Shown: positions 45,163-52,837 of the stretch, piece after piece
How the letters are laid out: each line of letters starts with the position of its first letter
How positions within the stretch are numbered: position 1 is the first letter of the stretch
NCBI GenBank assembly: GCA_022825895.1
Contig: JAJDVX010000030.1
Span: 1-64,000 of the forward strand
DNA length: 64,000 nt
Origin: Chloroflexota bacterium
GTDB lineage: Bacteria > Chloroflexota > UBA11872
Direction: 5' to 3'
Translations under genes and position numbers: made by a program
The notes under the pieces: model-generated
The model's database searches: none
Told to the model about the DNA's origin: nothing
The model's input: the letters and a program-made list of their open reading frames with translations, nothing else

Positions 45163-46077
45163 ATGAGACCTGAAGTCGAGGACACCTGGGTTGTCATCGT
45201 CAATCCCACAGCCGGTCGAGGCAAAGCTGCCAGGGCCGCAACGCTTCTGATGGCGGCCCTGGAAGAACGAGAAGCAAAGGCTGATCTCTTACTGACCAGC
45301 GGTCCCGGACATGCGGTACAACTTGCCCGGCGCGCGAGTGAATCAGGCGCTAACAGGATCGTCGCCTGCGGTGGCGACGGTACGATTCACGAAGCCATCA
45401 ACGGCATCATGTCTTCAGGTGCAAGGTCTTCGCTGGGCATTCTCGCCGGCGGCACCTGCAATGATCTTGCCTACGCCCTGGGACTCCCCGGCAATCCGGA
45501 CGAAGCGATCCGCAGGATTCTTGAACTGAACGTAAAGGGCATCGACCTGGGCCGGGTTGATCTGGGCGGGAATGACCGCAAGTACTTCGCCACCATCGCC
45601 ACGCTTGGCTTTGATAGTGAAGTCAGCGAATTCGTCGACGCCGGCCGCTGCCCGTCGTTTCTTGGAGCTTCAGCGTCTTACCTATACGCGGCAGTCCTGA
45701 GTCTATTCACGTACAGGTTTCCCCGCGTGACCTTGCACGGCGACTTCGGAACGTTCAGCGGGCCGCTCCTCCTGGCGGCGATCGGCAACACCGATCGATA
45801 CGGCGCCCGCATACGAATCACCCCGGCCGCACAGCCGGATGATGGCCTCTTCGACGTGTGTATTGTTCGACAGGTATCCAAGCATGAAGTCATGCGAGTC
45901 ATGCCGCGAACATTCAGCGGCAAACACGTCACCCACCCGGCCGTTCGCATCAAACGAACCCGCCAACTTCAAATCGATGCCGAACGCCCCCTATGGATCT
46001 GGGCCGACGGCGAACGCCTCGCCCAAACACCAATCACCGTAGAAATAGTGCCAGGAGCTCTACACGTAATACTGTAA
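45163..46077 (+). CDS. Diacylglycerol kinase-family lipid kinase (YegS/DagK-like)
   Basis: A 304-residue kinase. WVVIVNPTAGRGKAARAATL opens the catalytic domain; RIVACGGDGTIHEAINGI holds the GGDGT nucleotide motif; GILAGGTCNDLAYALGLPGN and GIDLGRVDLGGNDRKYFATI complete the core. A C-terminal sandwich ends in ADGE-RLAQTPITVEIVPGA. Phosphorylates diacylglycerol or a related lipid. The ATG at 45163 has AAGGA 6 bases upstream. Base composition is lower in GC than the methylase before it. Confidence 0.92.
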   Translation: MRPEVEDTWVVIVNPTAGRGKAARAATLLMAALEEREAKADLLLTSGPGHAVQLARRASESGANRIVACGGDGTIHEAINGIMSSGARSSLGILAGGTCNDLAYALGLPGNPDEAIRRILELNVKGIDLGRVDLGGNDRKYFATIATLGFDSEVSEFVDAGRCPSFLGASASYLYAAVLSLFTYRFPRVTLHGDFGTFSGPLLLAAIGNTDRYGARIRITPAAQPDDGLFDVCIVRQVSKHEVMRVMPRTFSGKHVTHPAVRIKRTRQLQIDAERPLWIWADGERLAQTPITVEIVPGALHVIL

Positions 46078-46151
46078 GACCAACCAATTCCAAAGCGGTT
46101 TATTCTGGGACTCCGGTCATAAATCCCATCAATCCAATTGGAGCCAGAACA

Positions 46152-46168
46152 AGTAGTTATGGACTTGA
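46152..46168 (+). repeat. Left terminal inverted repeat of the IS1595-like element
   Basis: AGTAGTTATGGACTTGA, whose first 14 bases occur inverted at the right end. The sequence continues CAGGGTGACC; TTGACA at 46165-46170 is a perfect -35 box pointing at the transposase, with no good -10 at 17 bases. A 6-base inverted repeat GTGACC/GGTCAC (46173-46190) follows, a possible operator. Confidence 0.75.
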
Positions 46169-46221
46169 CAGGGTGACCCTAATCGGTCACAGTTAGGCAT
46201 CGGTTGAACGAGGGCGACGCG

Positions 46222-47106
46222 ATGGACCTGATCCGAGTCTTCACCCGATTCCCCGACGATGAGGCGTGCGTTGAGCACTTGGAGCGCGTCCGCTGGGGCG
46301 ACACCCCGACGTGCCCGCACTGCCAGTCCACGAACGTCGGGCGCCGAAATGATGAGCGCCGGATCGCCAGGTGGAATTGCCGTACGTGCCGCGCCAGCTT
46401 CTCGGTCTTGTCTGGCACCATCTTTCACAAGACTCGAATCCCGCTGCCCAAGTGGTTTCTGGCCATCTCGCTCACGCTGAACGCGAAGAAGAGCCCGTCC
46501 AGTCACCAACTCGCCCGCGATCTCGATATGAACCAGAAGTCGGCTTGGCGCATGGCCATGCAGATTCGCGCCGCAATGGTGCACGAACGTGAACTGATGA
46601 GCGGGATCGTCGAGGCCGATGAGGCCTTTTTCGGCAGGAAGCCGCGCAATCGGAATCGTCACGGTGACGACGATGAGCCAAAGGCCCCGCGCGGGCGAGG
46701 GACGCGCAATGTACCGGTCGACGGCGTCATGGATCCCAGCGGCCACGTAGCAGCGCAACCGTCCGCTCGCGTGACCGGCCGCGACTTGCACGCCTTTATC
46801 GAATGTCTCGTGGGTAAAGACGCCAGCGTGCTTATGACTGACCAGTGGCCAGCGTGCCGTCGCGCGGGCCGGACTATGCCCCACGCGGTCGTGGACCACG
46901 CCGCCCGCTATGTCGATGGCTTCATCCAAGTTAACTCGATCGAGGGCTTCTGGGCGCTCGCGAAGCGCTTCTGGATGGGCAGCCACAACCACTGCAGTCA
47001 CCAGCACCCGGCCGCCTACATCGTCGAATCCTGCTTCAAGCTCAACGCCCGCAACCACGACAGTCCGTTTGGCGCCTTTGTTCGCGACGCGGTTGCGGTC
47101 GCATGA
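46222..47106 (+). CDS. IS1595-family transposase
   Basis: A 294-residue transposase. An N-terminal zinc ribbon (Cys31, Cys34, Cys53, Cys56: CPHC and CRTC) is followed by a helix-turn-helix-like region (SHQLARDLDMNQKSAWRMAM) and the ISXO2-like catalytic domain: Asp133 in GIVEADEAFFGRK, Asp207 in LMTDQWPA, and the VNSIEGFWALAKRFW block with Glu241. Full length, so possibly active. ATG at 46222 has GAGGG at proper distance; TTG at 46204 is also open. Its stop overlaps the next start. Confidence 0.92.
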   Translation: MDLIRVFTRFPDDEACVEHLERVRWGDTPTCPHCQSTNVGRRNDERRIARWNCRTCRASFSVLSGTIFHKTRIPLPKWFLAISLTLNAKKSPSSHQLARDLDMNQKSAWRMAMQIRAAMVHERELMSGIVEADEAFFGRKPRNRNRHGDDDEPKAPRGRGTRNVPVDGVMDPSGHVAAQPSARVTGRDLHAFIECLVGKDASVLMTDQWPACRRAGRTMPHAVVDHAARYVDGFIQVNSIEGFWALAKRFWMGSHNHCSHQHPAAYIVESCFKLNARNHDSPFGAFVRDAVAVA

Positions 47107-48722
47107 ATCGACTCTATTACGGCGATTGCTTGACCATCCTGCAAGACTTCGGCCTGTCGAGCGTCGACCTGATCTATCTGGACCCACCCTTCAACTCAAA
47201 CCGGCAATACAACGCGATTTACCGAGATCATACGGGCCGCCCGCTGCCTGATCAGGTCGAAGCGTTCTGCGATACTTGGGAGTTGGACGATGAGCGCGAG
47301 CGCGCGATTCGTGCCATGCCGGTGCTCATGCGCGAAAGCGGCATCGACGATGACACGGCGGAACTCTGGCGGCTCTGGATGCGGGCGCTGCGCCATACGC
47401 AGCCGCGCCTGCTGGCTTATCTGTCCTACATGGCGCAGCGGCTTCTCATCATGCACCGCATCCTCAAGCCTACTGGCTCGATCTACCTGCACTGCGACCC
47501 GACAGCCAGCCACTACATTAAGGCGCTGCTGGATGCAATTTTCAAGCACGACAACTTCAGGAACGAGATTGTCTGGAAGCGCACGTCGGGCCACAGTGAC
47601 GCTCAACGCTTCGGAAGTGTCCACGACACCATCCTGTTCTATGCTCGCTCCCCACACGCCACCTGGAACCCAACGTTTCAGCCGTTTGATGAGTCGTACG
47701 TCACGCAGTACTACCGCTATCAGGACGAGGACGGGCGACGGTGGATGTCAGGCGACATCAGCGCGTCGGGTCTTCGTGGTGGTGGGTACGAGTACGAATG
47801 GAAGGGGATACGGCGCACCTGGCGCGTGCCGCAGACAACCATGAAGCGGCTCGATCAGGAAGGGCGAATCTTCTACACCCGTAATGGGATTGCTCGGATT
47901 AAGCGATACCTGGACGAGTCGGACGGTCTACGGGCACAAGACGTGTGGACCGATATTGGCGCACTGCGGTCCTGGCATAAGGAACGAATGGGCTACGCAA
48001 CACAGAAGCCTGTTGCGCTATTGGAACGGATCATCGCAGCGAGCAGCAATCCGGGCGACGTGGTGCTCGATCCATTCTGCGGGTGCGCCAGCACGCTCGA
48101 AGCGGCACACAACCTTGGCCGTCGCTGGATCGGAGTCGATATCGCCATCCACGCCATTAAGCGCGTCGCGAGTGTTCGGCTTACGGAGCGGTGCGGACTG
48201 ATCGAGGGCGAAGACTTCACCGTTGAAGGCGTGCCGCGCAATCTTGAAGGTGCGCAGGACTTATGGGAGCGCGACAAGTACCACTTCCAGAAATGGGCGG
48301 TCGAACAGGTTGACGGATTCGTAACCACGAAGCGCACGTCGGACGGTGGGATCGACGGGCGGCTCTATTTCGCGCTCCACAACGATTCCGACCTGCAAAG
48401 CATGGTGCTGGAAGTGAAGGGCGGGCGGACGGTCAGCATCCGCGATCTGCGGGCGCTGCAAGGCGTGCTGGAAAACGGGGAGGCGCTGCTGGCCGGCCTG
48501 ATTGCGCTCAACCCCTTAGGACCTACCCAGGCGCGAAACTTCGCCAGATTCGCCGCCAGCGCGGGCACGATGGACGTGTTGGGCATCGAATACCCGCGGC
48601 TGCAAGTCTTGACGGTGGCGGAGATTCTGGACGGGCGGCGATTCAAGACCCCGACAGTGGTCGGACGACATGAATCACAGCCCGTCCTACCAGGAATCCC
48701 GAGTTTGGCATCAAAGGTTTAG
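47103..48722 (+). CDS. Beta-class DNA methyltransferase fused to a PD-(D/E)xK nuclease domain
   Basis: A 539-residue fusion. The methylase part carries LIYLDPPFNSNRQYNAIY (motif IV, DPPF at 27-30) and later VVLDPFCGCASTLEAAHNLG (motif I, FCGCAST at 325-331), the beta order. The C-terminal region, about residues 385-500, has an Mrr-like nuclease pattern: Asp418 in DGGIDGR and ExK at 437-439 in MVLEVKGG. One chain could therefore both modify and cut DNA. It overlaps the transposase stop as ATGA, so both are made from one mRNA. A tail of about 35 residues follows. Confidence 0.88.
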   Translation: MNRLYYGDCLTILQDFGLSSVDLIYLDPPFNSNRQYNAIYRDHTGRPLPDQVEAFCDTWELDDERERAIRAMPVLMRESGIDDDTAELWRLWMRALRHTQPRLLAYLSYMAQRLLIMHRILKPTGSIYLHCDPTASHYIKALLDAIFKHDNFRNEIVWKRTSGHSDAQRFGSVHDTILFYARSPHATWNPTFQPFDESYVTQYYRYQDEDGRRWMSGDISASGLRGGGYEYEWKGIRRTWRVPQTTMKRLDQEGRIFYTRNGIARIKRYLDESDGLRAQDVWTDIGALRSWHKERMGYATQKPVALLERIIAASSNPGDVVLDPFCGCASTLEAAHNLGRRWIGVDIAIHAIKRVASVRLTERCGLIEGEDFTVEGVPRNLEGAQDLWERDKYHFQKWAVEQVDGFVTTKRTSDGGIDGRLYFALHNDSDLQSMVLEVKGGRTVSIRDLRALQGVLENGEALLAGLIALNPLGPTQARNFARFAASAGTMDVLGIEYPRLQVLTVAEILDGRRFKTPTVVGRHESQPVLPGIPSLASKV

Positions 48723-48878
48723 CTGAATGAGCCGCAGAATCCCTGTGAGCAGAAGTCCGACCAGCAGCCCTAGCGCACAATTCAGGAGCCACACCAAGAA
48801 TCCGTGGGCACGCGACGTGGACGAGGAACTGCTGGGCTTGGCCGCCTCGTTGCTCATGGTAGGGCATCTCATGATCAT
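48711..48878 (-). CDS. Small single-pass membrane protein in the transposon
   Basis: A 55-residue protein, too short for many callers. ATG at 48878 overlaps the stop of the upstream membrane-anchored gene as ATGA. The N-terminal half is Ser-rich and polar; the C-terminal half is one strong helix (GFLVWLLNCALGLLVGLLLT). Internal ATGs at 48872 and 48857 could also be used. Its last codons overlap the convergent methylase-nuclease end by 12 bases. Coupling to its neighbour is the main support. Confidence 0.55.
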   Translation of the reverse strand: MIMRCPTMSNEAAKPSSSSSTSRAHGFLVWLLNCALGLLVGLLLTGILRLIQLNL

Positions 48879-49516
48879 GCCCAGATCATCGTAGCAGAAG
48901 CCTCAGCCGCCGTCGGTGTGGTTGGCGAGGCCGGCGGCATTGCGTCTTCGGGCATCGATCCCTGACCACACGCACGAAGCACTTGAATGGCGGGATGAAT
49001 GTTCGTCCGATAGTCGAACTCGAAGCGGGCTGCGTATGACGGGCCTCCTTCGTCAAATCGTCCCCAAAACGAAAACGAAGGCGTACGCGTGATCCGTTGG
49101 GCCAGTCGGAGGTCGGAAGGTGCCGTGACATAGGACTCGGTCGCTCGAAAGCCCCACTGGCTTGTGAGGTGTTCGCCTTCGCCAATGCGATAGGTCACTT
49201 GGACATGACCCTGGTAGCCGCTAACGACATGAATCGGAGTCACGAGCTGTACGTGAACATCAACGCGTTGCTCGGGCAAGACGCACTCAATGATCAGCCA
49301 ATGACCCTCACGCGACCGGTGCTTGACCGTCTTGTGGTACTCGCCTGACTCTGGATGAAAGTGAGAATCGTCGGTCCACGCAATAGGCTTCGGGATGAAT
49401 CGCGACTCGACTTCATCCCAGACAAGTGAGGTGATGGGAACCGCTAGAGCGACTGCAATCAAGACTTGAATCAATATGGACTGAAGGAAACCTTGGACGA
49501 TGCCCGAGAAATTCAT
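48875..49516 (-). CDS. Membrane-anchored hypothetical protein in the transposon
   Basis: A 213-residue protein: one N-terminal helix (GFLQSILIQVLIAVALAVPI, residues 9-28) then a beta-rich soluble domain that would lie outside the membrane (HWLIIECVLPEQRVDVHVQL, HVQVTYRIGEGEHLTSQWGF). The C-terminus is Pro/Thr/Ala-rich. No family recognised. First gene of a two-gene unit running against the methylase. It could be a sensor or effector partner, or unrelated cargo. Confidence 0.65.
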   Translation of the reverse strand: MNFSGIVQGFLQSILIQVLIAVALAVPITSLVWDEVESRFIPKPIAWTDDSHFHPESGEYHKTVKHRSREGHWLIIECVLPEQRVDVHVQLVTPIHVVSGYQGHVQVTYRIGEGEHLTSQWGFRATESYVTAPSDLRLAQRITRTPSFSFWGRFDEGGPSYAARFEFDYRTNIHPAIQVLRACGQGSMPEDAMPPASPTTPTAAEASATMIWA

Positions 49517-49575
49517 TCACGTAATCCTTCAACGCCGATCCTTCTACCGCCACGCCCTCAGCCTAGCACGTTTGA

Positions 49576-49592
49576 TCTAGTCCATAACTACT
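49576..49592 (-). repeat. Right terminal inverted repeat of the IS1595-like element
   Basis: Read on the minus strand it is AGTAGTTATGGACTAGA, matching the left end in 16 of 17 positions. It lies 59 bases beyond the start of the membrane-anchored gene. Outside bases (CACTCCGT) do not match the left flank (CCAGAACA), so no target duplication is visible. The rest of the gap to 49782 holds no gene. Confidence 0.75.
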
Positions 49593-49782
49593 CACTCCGT
49601 TTCGGCAAAGCCATCGTCTAATTTCCTCTCCGGGGGGAGGGCAGCGCCTGTACCGGACACGATCCGAGGATGACGGGTCTTCCCGGCTCACAACCCCAAA
49701 CAGGCCACAACCAGGAAAACAGTAGACGCAACGAATATACGATGGCCGGAAGTCATCCCGTCCGCCGGCCACAGGAGGCGAC

Positions 49783-50769
49783 ATGAAGCGCATGGCCAAG
49801 CCCGAAGGCCGCGGCAACGTGGTCTTGGAAGACGCCCCCATCCCCGAACCCGGCTACGGCCAGGTCCGCGTCAAAGCCGTCCGTAGCCTCATCAGCCGCG
49901 GCTCCGAAATCGGCCGGCGCTACGTCCTGGAAGAAGCCGTCGATCCGCAAATCATGGGCTACTCCATGGCCGGCGTGGTGGATGCCCTCGGTGAGGGCGT
50001 GCAGCACCTCGCCGTCGGCGACCGCGTCGGCGCCGTCGCGCCGCACGCCCAATACGTCGTCGGCGCCGCCATCCCCGAGCGCCAGGCCAAGCTGCCCGAA
50101 ATCCTCCCGCTCTCCCCCAGCGTCACCTGGGACCAGGCCCCCTACTGGATGCTCAGCGCCTCCGCCGTTCGCTGGACCGACATCGCCCCGTTCCAACCCG
50201 GCAACGTCATCGTCGTCCTCGGCCAGGGCCTCGTCGGCAGCCTCATCCTCCAGGTCATGCGTGCCATCGACGCCGGACGCCTCATCGCCGTCGACGCCGC
50301 CCCGCTCCGCTGCGAGCTTGCCGCCGCGCTGGGTGCCGACCACGTCGTCAATGCGGCCGAAGAGGACCCTGTCGCCGCCGTCAGGCGACTCTCCGAGGGC
50401 GTCGGCGCGGACCTGGTCGTTTACGCAGTCGGCGGACCCGCCGGCCCCAGAGCCTTCCGACAGGGCATGGAAATGCTCGCCGAGGGCGGCGCCCTCCACC
50501 TCATCGGCAAGTACGAGCAGCAATACCTGCCCCTCAGCTCCGAAATCATCCAGAGCCGCCGCATCGTGGGCGGCTACTTCGGCGGCCAGTGGCACATCGG
50601 CTCCGCCCGCCGCGCCCTCGCCCTCATCGAATCCGGCGCCATCGCCCCCGACCGCATGACCACCCACCGCTTCCCCTACACCCGCGCCCCCGAAGCCTTC
50701 CACCTCCTCCACGACCACCCCCACCAAACCCTCGGCGTCCTCCTCCACTGGGACCTCGACGACAGCTAA
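49783..50769 (+). CDS. Medium-chain (zinc-type alcohol dehydrogenase-like) dehydrogenase
   Basis: NAD(P)-dependent MDR-family oxidoreductase, 328 residues. GYGQVRVKAVRSLISRGSEI is the GroES-like part, MGYSMAGVVDALGEGV the usual strand-turn, VIVVLGQGLVGSLILQVMRA the Rossmann motif, and LAAALGADHVVNAAEEDP the second cofactor strand. Typical catalytic zinc ligands (Cys-x-His) are replaced, as in sugar- or polyol-acting and zinc-free MDRs. ATG with AGGAGG 5 bases upstream. Its 3' end has a degraded relative at 54386-54538. Confidence 0.88.
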   Translation: MKRMAKPEGRGNVVLEDAPIPEPGYGQVRVKAVRSLISRGSEIGRRYVLEEAVDPQIMGYSMAGVVDALGEGVQHLAVGDRVGAVAPHAQYVVGAAIPERQAKLPEILPLSPSVTWDQAPYWMLSASAVRWTDIAPFQPGNVIVVLGQGLVGSLILQVMRAIDAGRLIAVDAAPLRCELAAALGADHVVNAAEEDPVAAVRRLSEGVGADLVVYAVGGPAGPRAFRQGMEMLAEGGALHLIGKYEQQYLPLSSEIIQSRRIVGGYFGGQWHIGSARRALALIESGAIAPDRMTTHRFPYTRAPEAFHLLHDHPHQTLGVLLHWDLDDS

Positions 50770-51342
50770 CCGGCCAAACGTCTCAATCGGCGGGCCAGCA
50801 GGCCAGCCTGCAAGAACGCGCCGACGAACGCTTAGACGATGCCTGCGTGCTAGACAGCGTGGATGACCCGCGCCGCGTGCGCTCCCACGTTCCGCAGGCC
50901 GCCGTCGCCCAGGTGTCTCTGAGCTGCAACCGGGGGCTGCCGGACTATCTGCTCCAGGAAGCGCAAAGCCTGACTGCTGCTAACGACTGTTGTGGCTGGT
51001 GAATTAATCTGCGCAAGCCTTTGCACTTGGAGTTATTCGGGGAGATATAATCATGCACCGACACTTGACGGTGATCGGGCTGGATCCGAAACCTCAAGGG
51101 GGGACGACACGAGCCAACGAGGTATCGAATGCCCTGGCTCACTCGCCCTCGGCAGGGGGAATCGGAGCATGAACTTGGCAGGTCAGCAAGAAAGGAATGA
51201 ATCCCTAGAGAACCCAACATCGTGCTCGTAACGCGCCGGGCTGAAATGCTCACGGCCGCCGCCGTAAACGTCGCCGTGCTGTCGTCTGGCGATACAGTCG
51301 AATCAAAGAGTTGACGAGCACATCAGCCGATAGGAGGTTGTC
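50770..51342. other. Gene-poor junction between dehydrogenase and accessory island
   Basis: About 570 bases, AT content rising from about 50980. TATAAT at 51046-51051 is a good -10 box but its best -35 (TTGCAC) is 19 bases away. A 39-codon frame at 51053-51172 (starting MHRHLTVIGLDPKPQGG) follows GGGGAG and could be a leader or a remnant. AGGAGG at 51332-51337 serves the gene at 51343. No known element end was seen. Confidence 0.45.
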
Positions 51343-51810
51343 ATGCGGCAAAAGGTCGGCCTGGCCATCGCGGGCTTCCTGCTGGTAGCTCTGGCAATGG
51401 CGGTGGGGATCGGTGTTGGCCAACTCGGCACGGCGTTCCTCTGGTCGCGACTGGCAACCTCGGTTTCGTATTCAAGTGTTGAGACGACCTACGACTCGGT
51501 CCAGGAGTTCAACGAGAGCATTGAAGTCGTCGATCTCGCATGGCGAAGGCTGGGTGATACCGACCACTTTGGCCAACGAATCACATTCAAGTACACCGTC
51601 CACAACCTGTCGGACGAGGACATAACCATCAATAGCTGGCGAAGTTTCATTCCCGTGTTTGTTGATGCAGAAGGCTTCGCCATTCATGAAGCGGCAACCG
51701 GTGGTGAGTTCATTGTCCCGGCCAATGGGGAGTTCACCCACACCGGCGTCGAGCATATTGAAACCGAATTGTACGATCAGATCGTCGATCTGCGACTCTT
51801 GGGGATTTAG
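51343..51810 (+). CDS. Membrane-anchored hypothetical protein, paralogue A of a pair
   Basis: A 155-residue protein with one N-terminal helix (VGLAIAGFLLVALAMAVGIG) then an extracytoplasmic beta-rich domain: VVDLAWRRLGDTDHFGQRIT, FKYTVHNLSDEDITINSWRS, VFVDAEGFAIHE, FIVPANGEFTHTG, LYDQIVDLRLLGI. The same pattern with the same spacing appears in the gene at 52070-52531, so the two are tandem paralogues. The motif VPANGE(Y/F)T in both suggests a FxLYD or transglutaminase-like sandwich (uncertain). Strong AGGAGG ribosome site. Confidence 0.72.
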   Translation: MRQKVGLAIAGFLLVALAMAVGIGVGQLGTAFLWSRLATSVSYSSVETTYDSVQEFNESIEVVDLAWRRLGDTDHFGQRITFKYTVHNLSDEDITINSWRSFIPVFVDAEGFAIHEAATGGEFIVPANGEFTHTGVEHIETELYDQIVDLRLLGI

Positions 51811-51826
51811 CCGTGGAGAGCAGGCG

Positions 51827-51955
51827 ATGAACGCGCGAATTCGGATACCTCCGACCGCCGTATCGGGCACTGCGGATGGACCTGCAGGCTTCTTGCTGAA
51901 CGAGATCTACAGGACGCCCGCCAGCGGCATCGAAGTTTCGATCGAAGAGTCGTGA
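51827..51955 (+). CDS. Possible small protein between the paralogues
   Basis: A 42-codon frame (MNARIRIPPTAVSGTADGPA and following) whose ATG lies 16 bases after the preceding stop and follows GGAGAGCAGG. No hydrophobic segment and no recognised family. It could be a real small gene or a remnant. Confidence 0.35.
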   Translation: MNARIRIPPTAVSGTADGPAGFLLNEIYRTPASGIEVSIEES

Positions 51956-52069
51956 ACCGACTGGAGCGTCAACGGATCGCCGCTTCAGTCGGAGGGCGTC
52001 GCCGCCGAATTCCAAGCGGGCACTTTTTTCGCAAGGGTGCTTGTTTCTTGGGGGAGGCGTGAGCTGACT

Positions 52070-52531
52070 ATGAAGAAATCAACGATCGCGCTGCTGACCG
52101 TGGGTGCGTGCATTCTCGTCGTAGTCTCCGTGATTGCCGGCATGTTGGTATATCTCTTGGTTATCCGCACGATTGTGTCGTCAGCGTACTCGCCGCTTGA
52201 AGAAGAAACTATTAATGAGGATATTGTGGTGGTTGAGGACTCTGTTGAATGGAGGCTGATATCGCAATCCGATGACTATGGCAATGAAGCGCGCATTTCT
52301 TTTAGGTTCACGTTACGCAACCCGACCGGCGAGGATATCGAGGTTCGCGTGTTTGACCTGCGCATCTGGTTCTTTGATTCTGAAGGCTTTGCTCTTGCTC
52401 GCTACAACTACGCTGACGAGTTCACCGTGCCCGCCAATGGCGAATACACCTACTCGGCGCCGCACACCCTGCGGGGCGGCCTCGGCGAGCAAGTGGCCTT
52501 CATTGAAGTCCTGGGAGTGCGATCGATATGA
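52070..52531 (+). CDS. Membrane-anchored hypothetical protein, paralogue B of a pair
   Basis: A 153-residue protein from MKKSTIALLTVGACILVVVS with one N-terminal helix, then VVVEDSVEWRLISQSDDYGN, FRFTLRNPTGEDIEVRVFDL, FFDSEGFALAR, FTVPANGEYTYSAP and LGEQVAFIEVLGV. These align with the neighbour at 51343 segment by segment. The function of the family is unknown; both would expose the beta domain outside the membrane. An upstream in-frame start at 52037 lacks family support. GC is lower than the surrounding core genes. Confidence 0.72.
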   Translation: MKKSTIALLTVGACILVVVSVIAGMLVYLLVIRTIVSSAYSPLEEETINEDIVVVEDSVEWRLISQSDDYGNEARISFRFTLRNPTGEDIEVRVFDLRIWFFDSEGFALARYNYADEFTVPANGEYTYSAPHTLRGGLGEQVAFIEVLGVRSI

Positions 52532-52609
52532 AAGTTCGGAAGGCCATCGTTTGAGACACCTGGGCCAATCCGGGCTAAGCTCACTTCAGGATCTATCCTT
52601 TGGCCTCAG

Positions 52610-52789
52610 ATGATCCTTCACGATTGGCCGCCGCCAAAACCCGACGACATGCCCACCGACGAGTACGTCGAGTCCTGGTTCGGAGGCGGGCTGTGCGGGG
52701 TGCTGGTCGGCCTGCTGATTGTTGGCCTGCTGGCGTTGATCGCCTGGCTGATTAGCGGCGGCATGGAAACCACGCTTTTTAGTTTCTAA
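52610..52789 (+). CDS. Small single-pass membrane protein
   Basis: A 59-residue protein missed by length filters. A polar, Pro/Asp-rich start (MILHDWPPPKPDDMPTDEYV) precedes one strong helix (LCGVLVGLLIVGLLALIAWL, residues 28-47) and a short tail. It lies 78 bases after paralogue B and ends just before a clear terminator, so it is probably the last gene of that operon. Confidence 0.6.
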   Translation: MILHDWPPPKPDDMPTDEYVESWFGGGLCGVLVGLLIVGLLALIAWLISGGMETTLFSF

Positions 52790-52791
52790 AT

Positions 52792-52836
52792 AAAAAGCCC
52801 TGGGCAGGTTCCCCTGGCCAGGGCTCCTCTTTTTAT
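52792..52836. terminator. Bidirectional intrinsic terminator
   Basis: AAAAAGCCCTGG, loop, CCAGGGC, then TCCTCTTTTTATT. The 7-base perfect stem (52797-52803 with 52818-52824) is followed by T-runs on the plus strand and preceded by A-runs, so it can end transcription from both the small membrane protein gene and the convergent gene at 52838. Confidence 0.9.
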
Positions 52837-52837
52837 T

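Larger units (their letters stand above)
46152..49592 (+). mobile_element. IS1595-family (ISXO2-like) element with DNA methylase-nuclease and membrane-protein passengers
   Basis: About 3.4 kb bounded by a 14-base perfect inverted repeat AGTAGTTATGGACT (46152-46165 and 49579-49592, reversed), extending imperfectly by T/A then GA. Inside, in order, are an IS1595-type transposase, an ATGA-overlapping methylase-nuclease fusion on the same strand, and a convergent two-gene membrane module. No 8-base target duplication was found at these ends, so either the insertion is old or the exact ends differ. IS1595 members with passenger genes, including methylases, are known; this particular cargo was not recognised. 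Confidence 0.75.

Noticed and set aside
44852-45173. Two overlapping open frames (minus 100 codons, plus 71 codons)
   Set aside because: No recognisable domain and no good ribosome site; they contradict each other.
48643-48867. 74-codon minus-strand frame at the methylase-nuclease end
   Set aside because: A different frame (48711-48878) is coupled by ATGA to the upstream gene and encodes a membrane helix, so it is preferred.
46144-49600. Eight-base target duplication around the IS1595-like element
   Set aside because: Flanks next to the inverted repeats (CCAGAACA and CACTCCGT) do not match.
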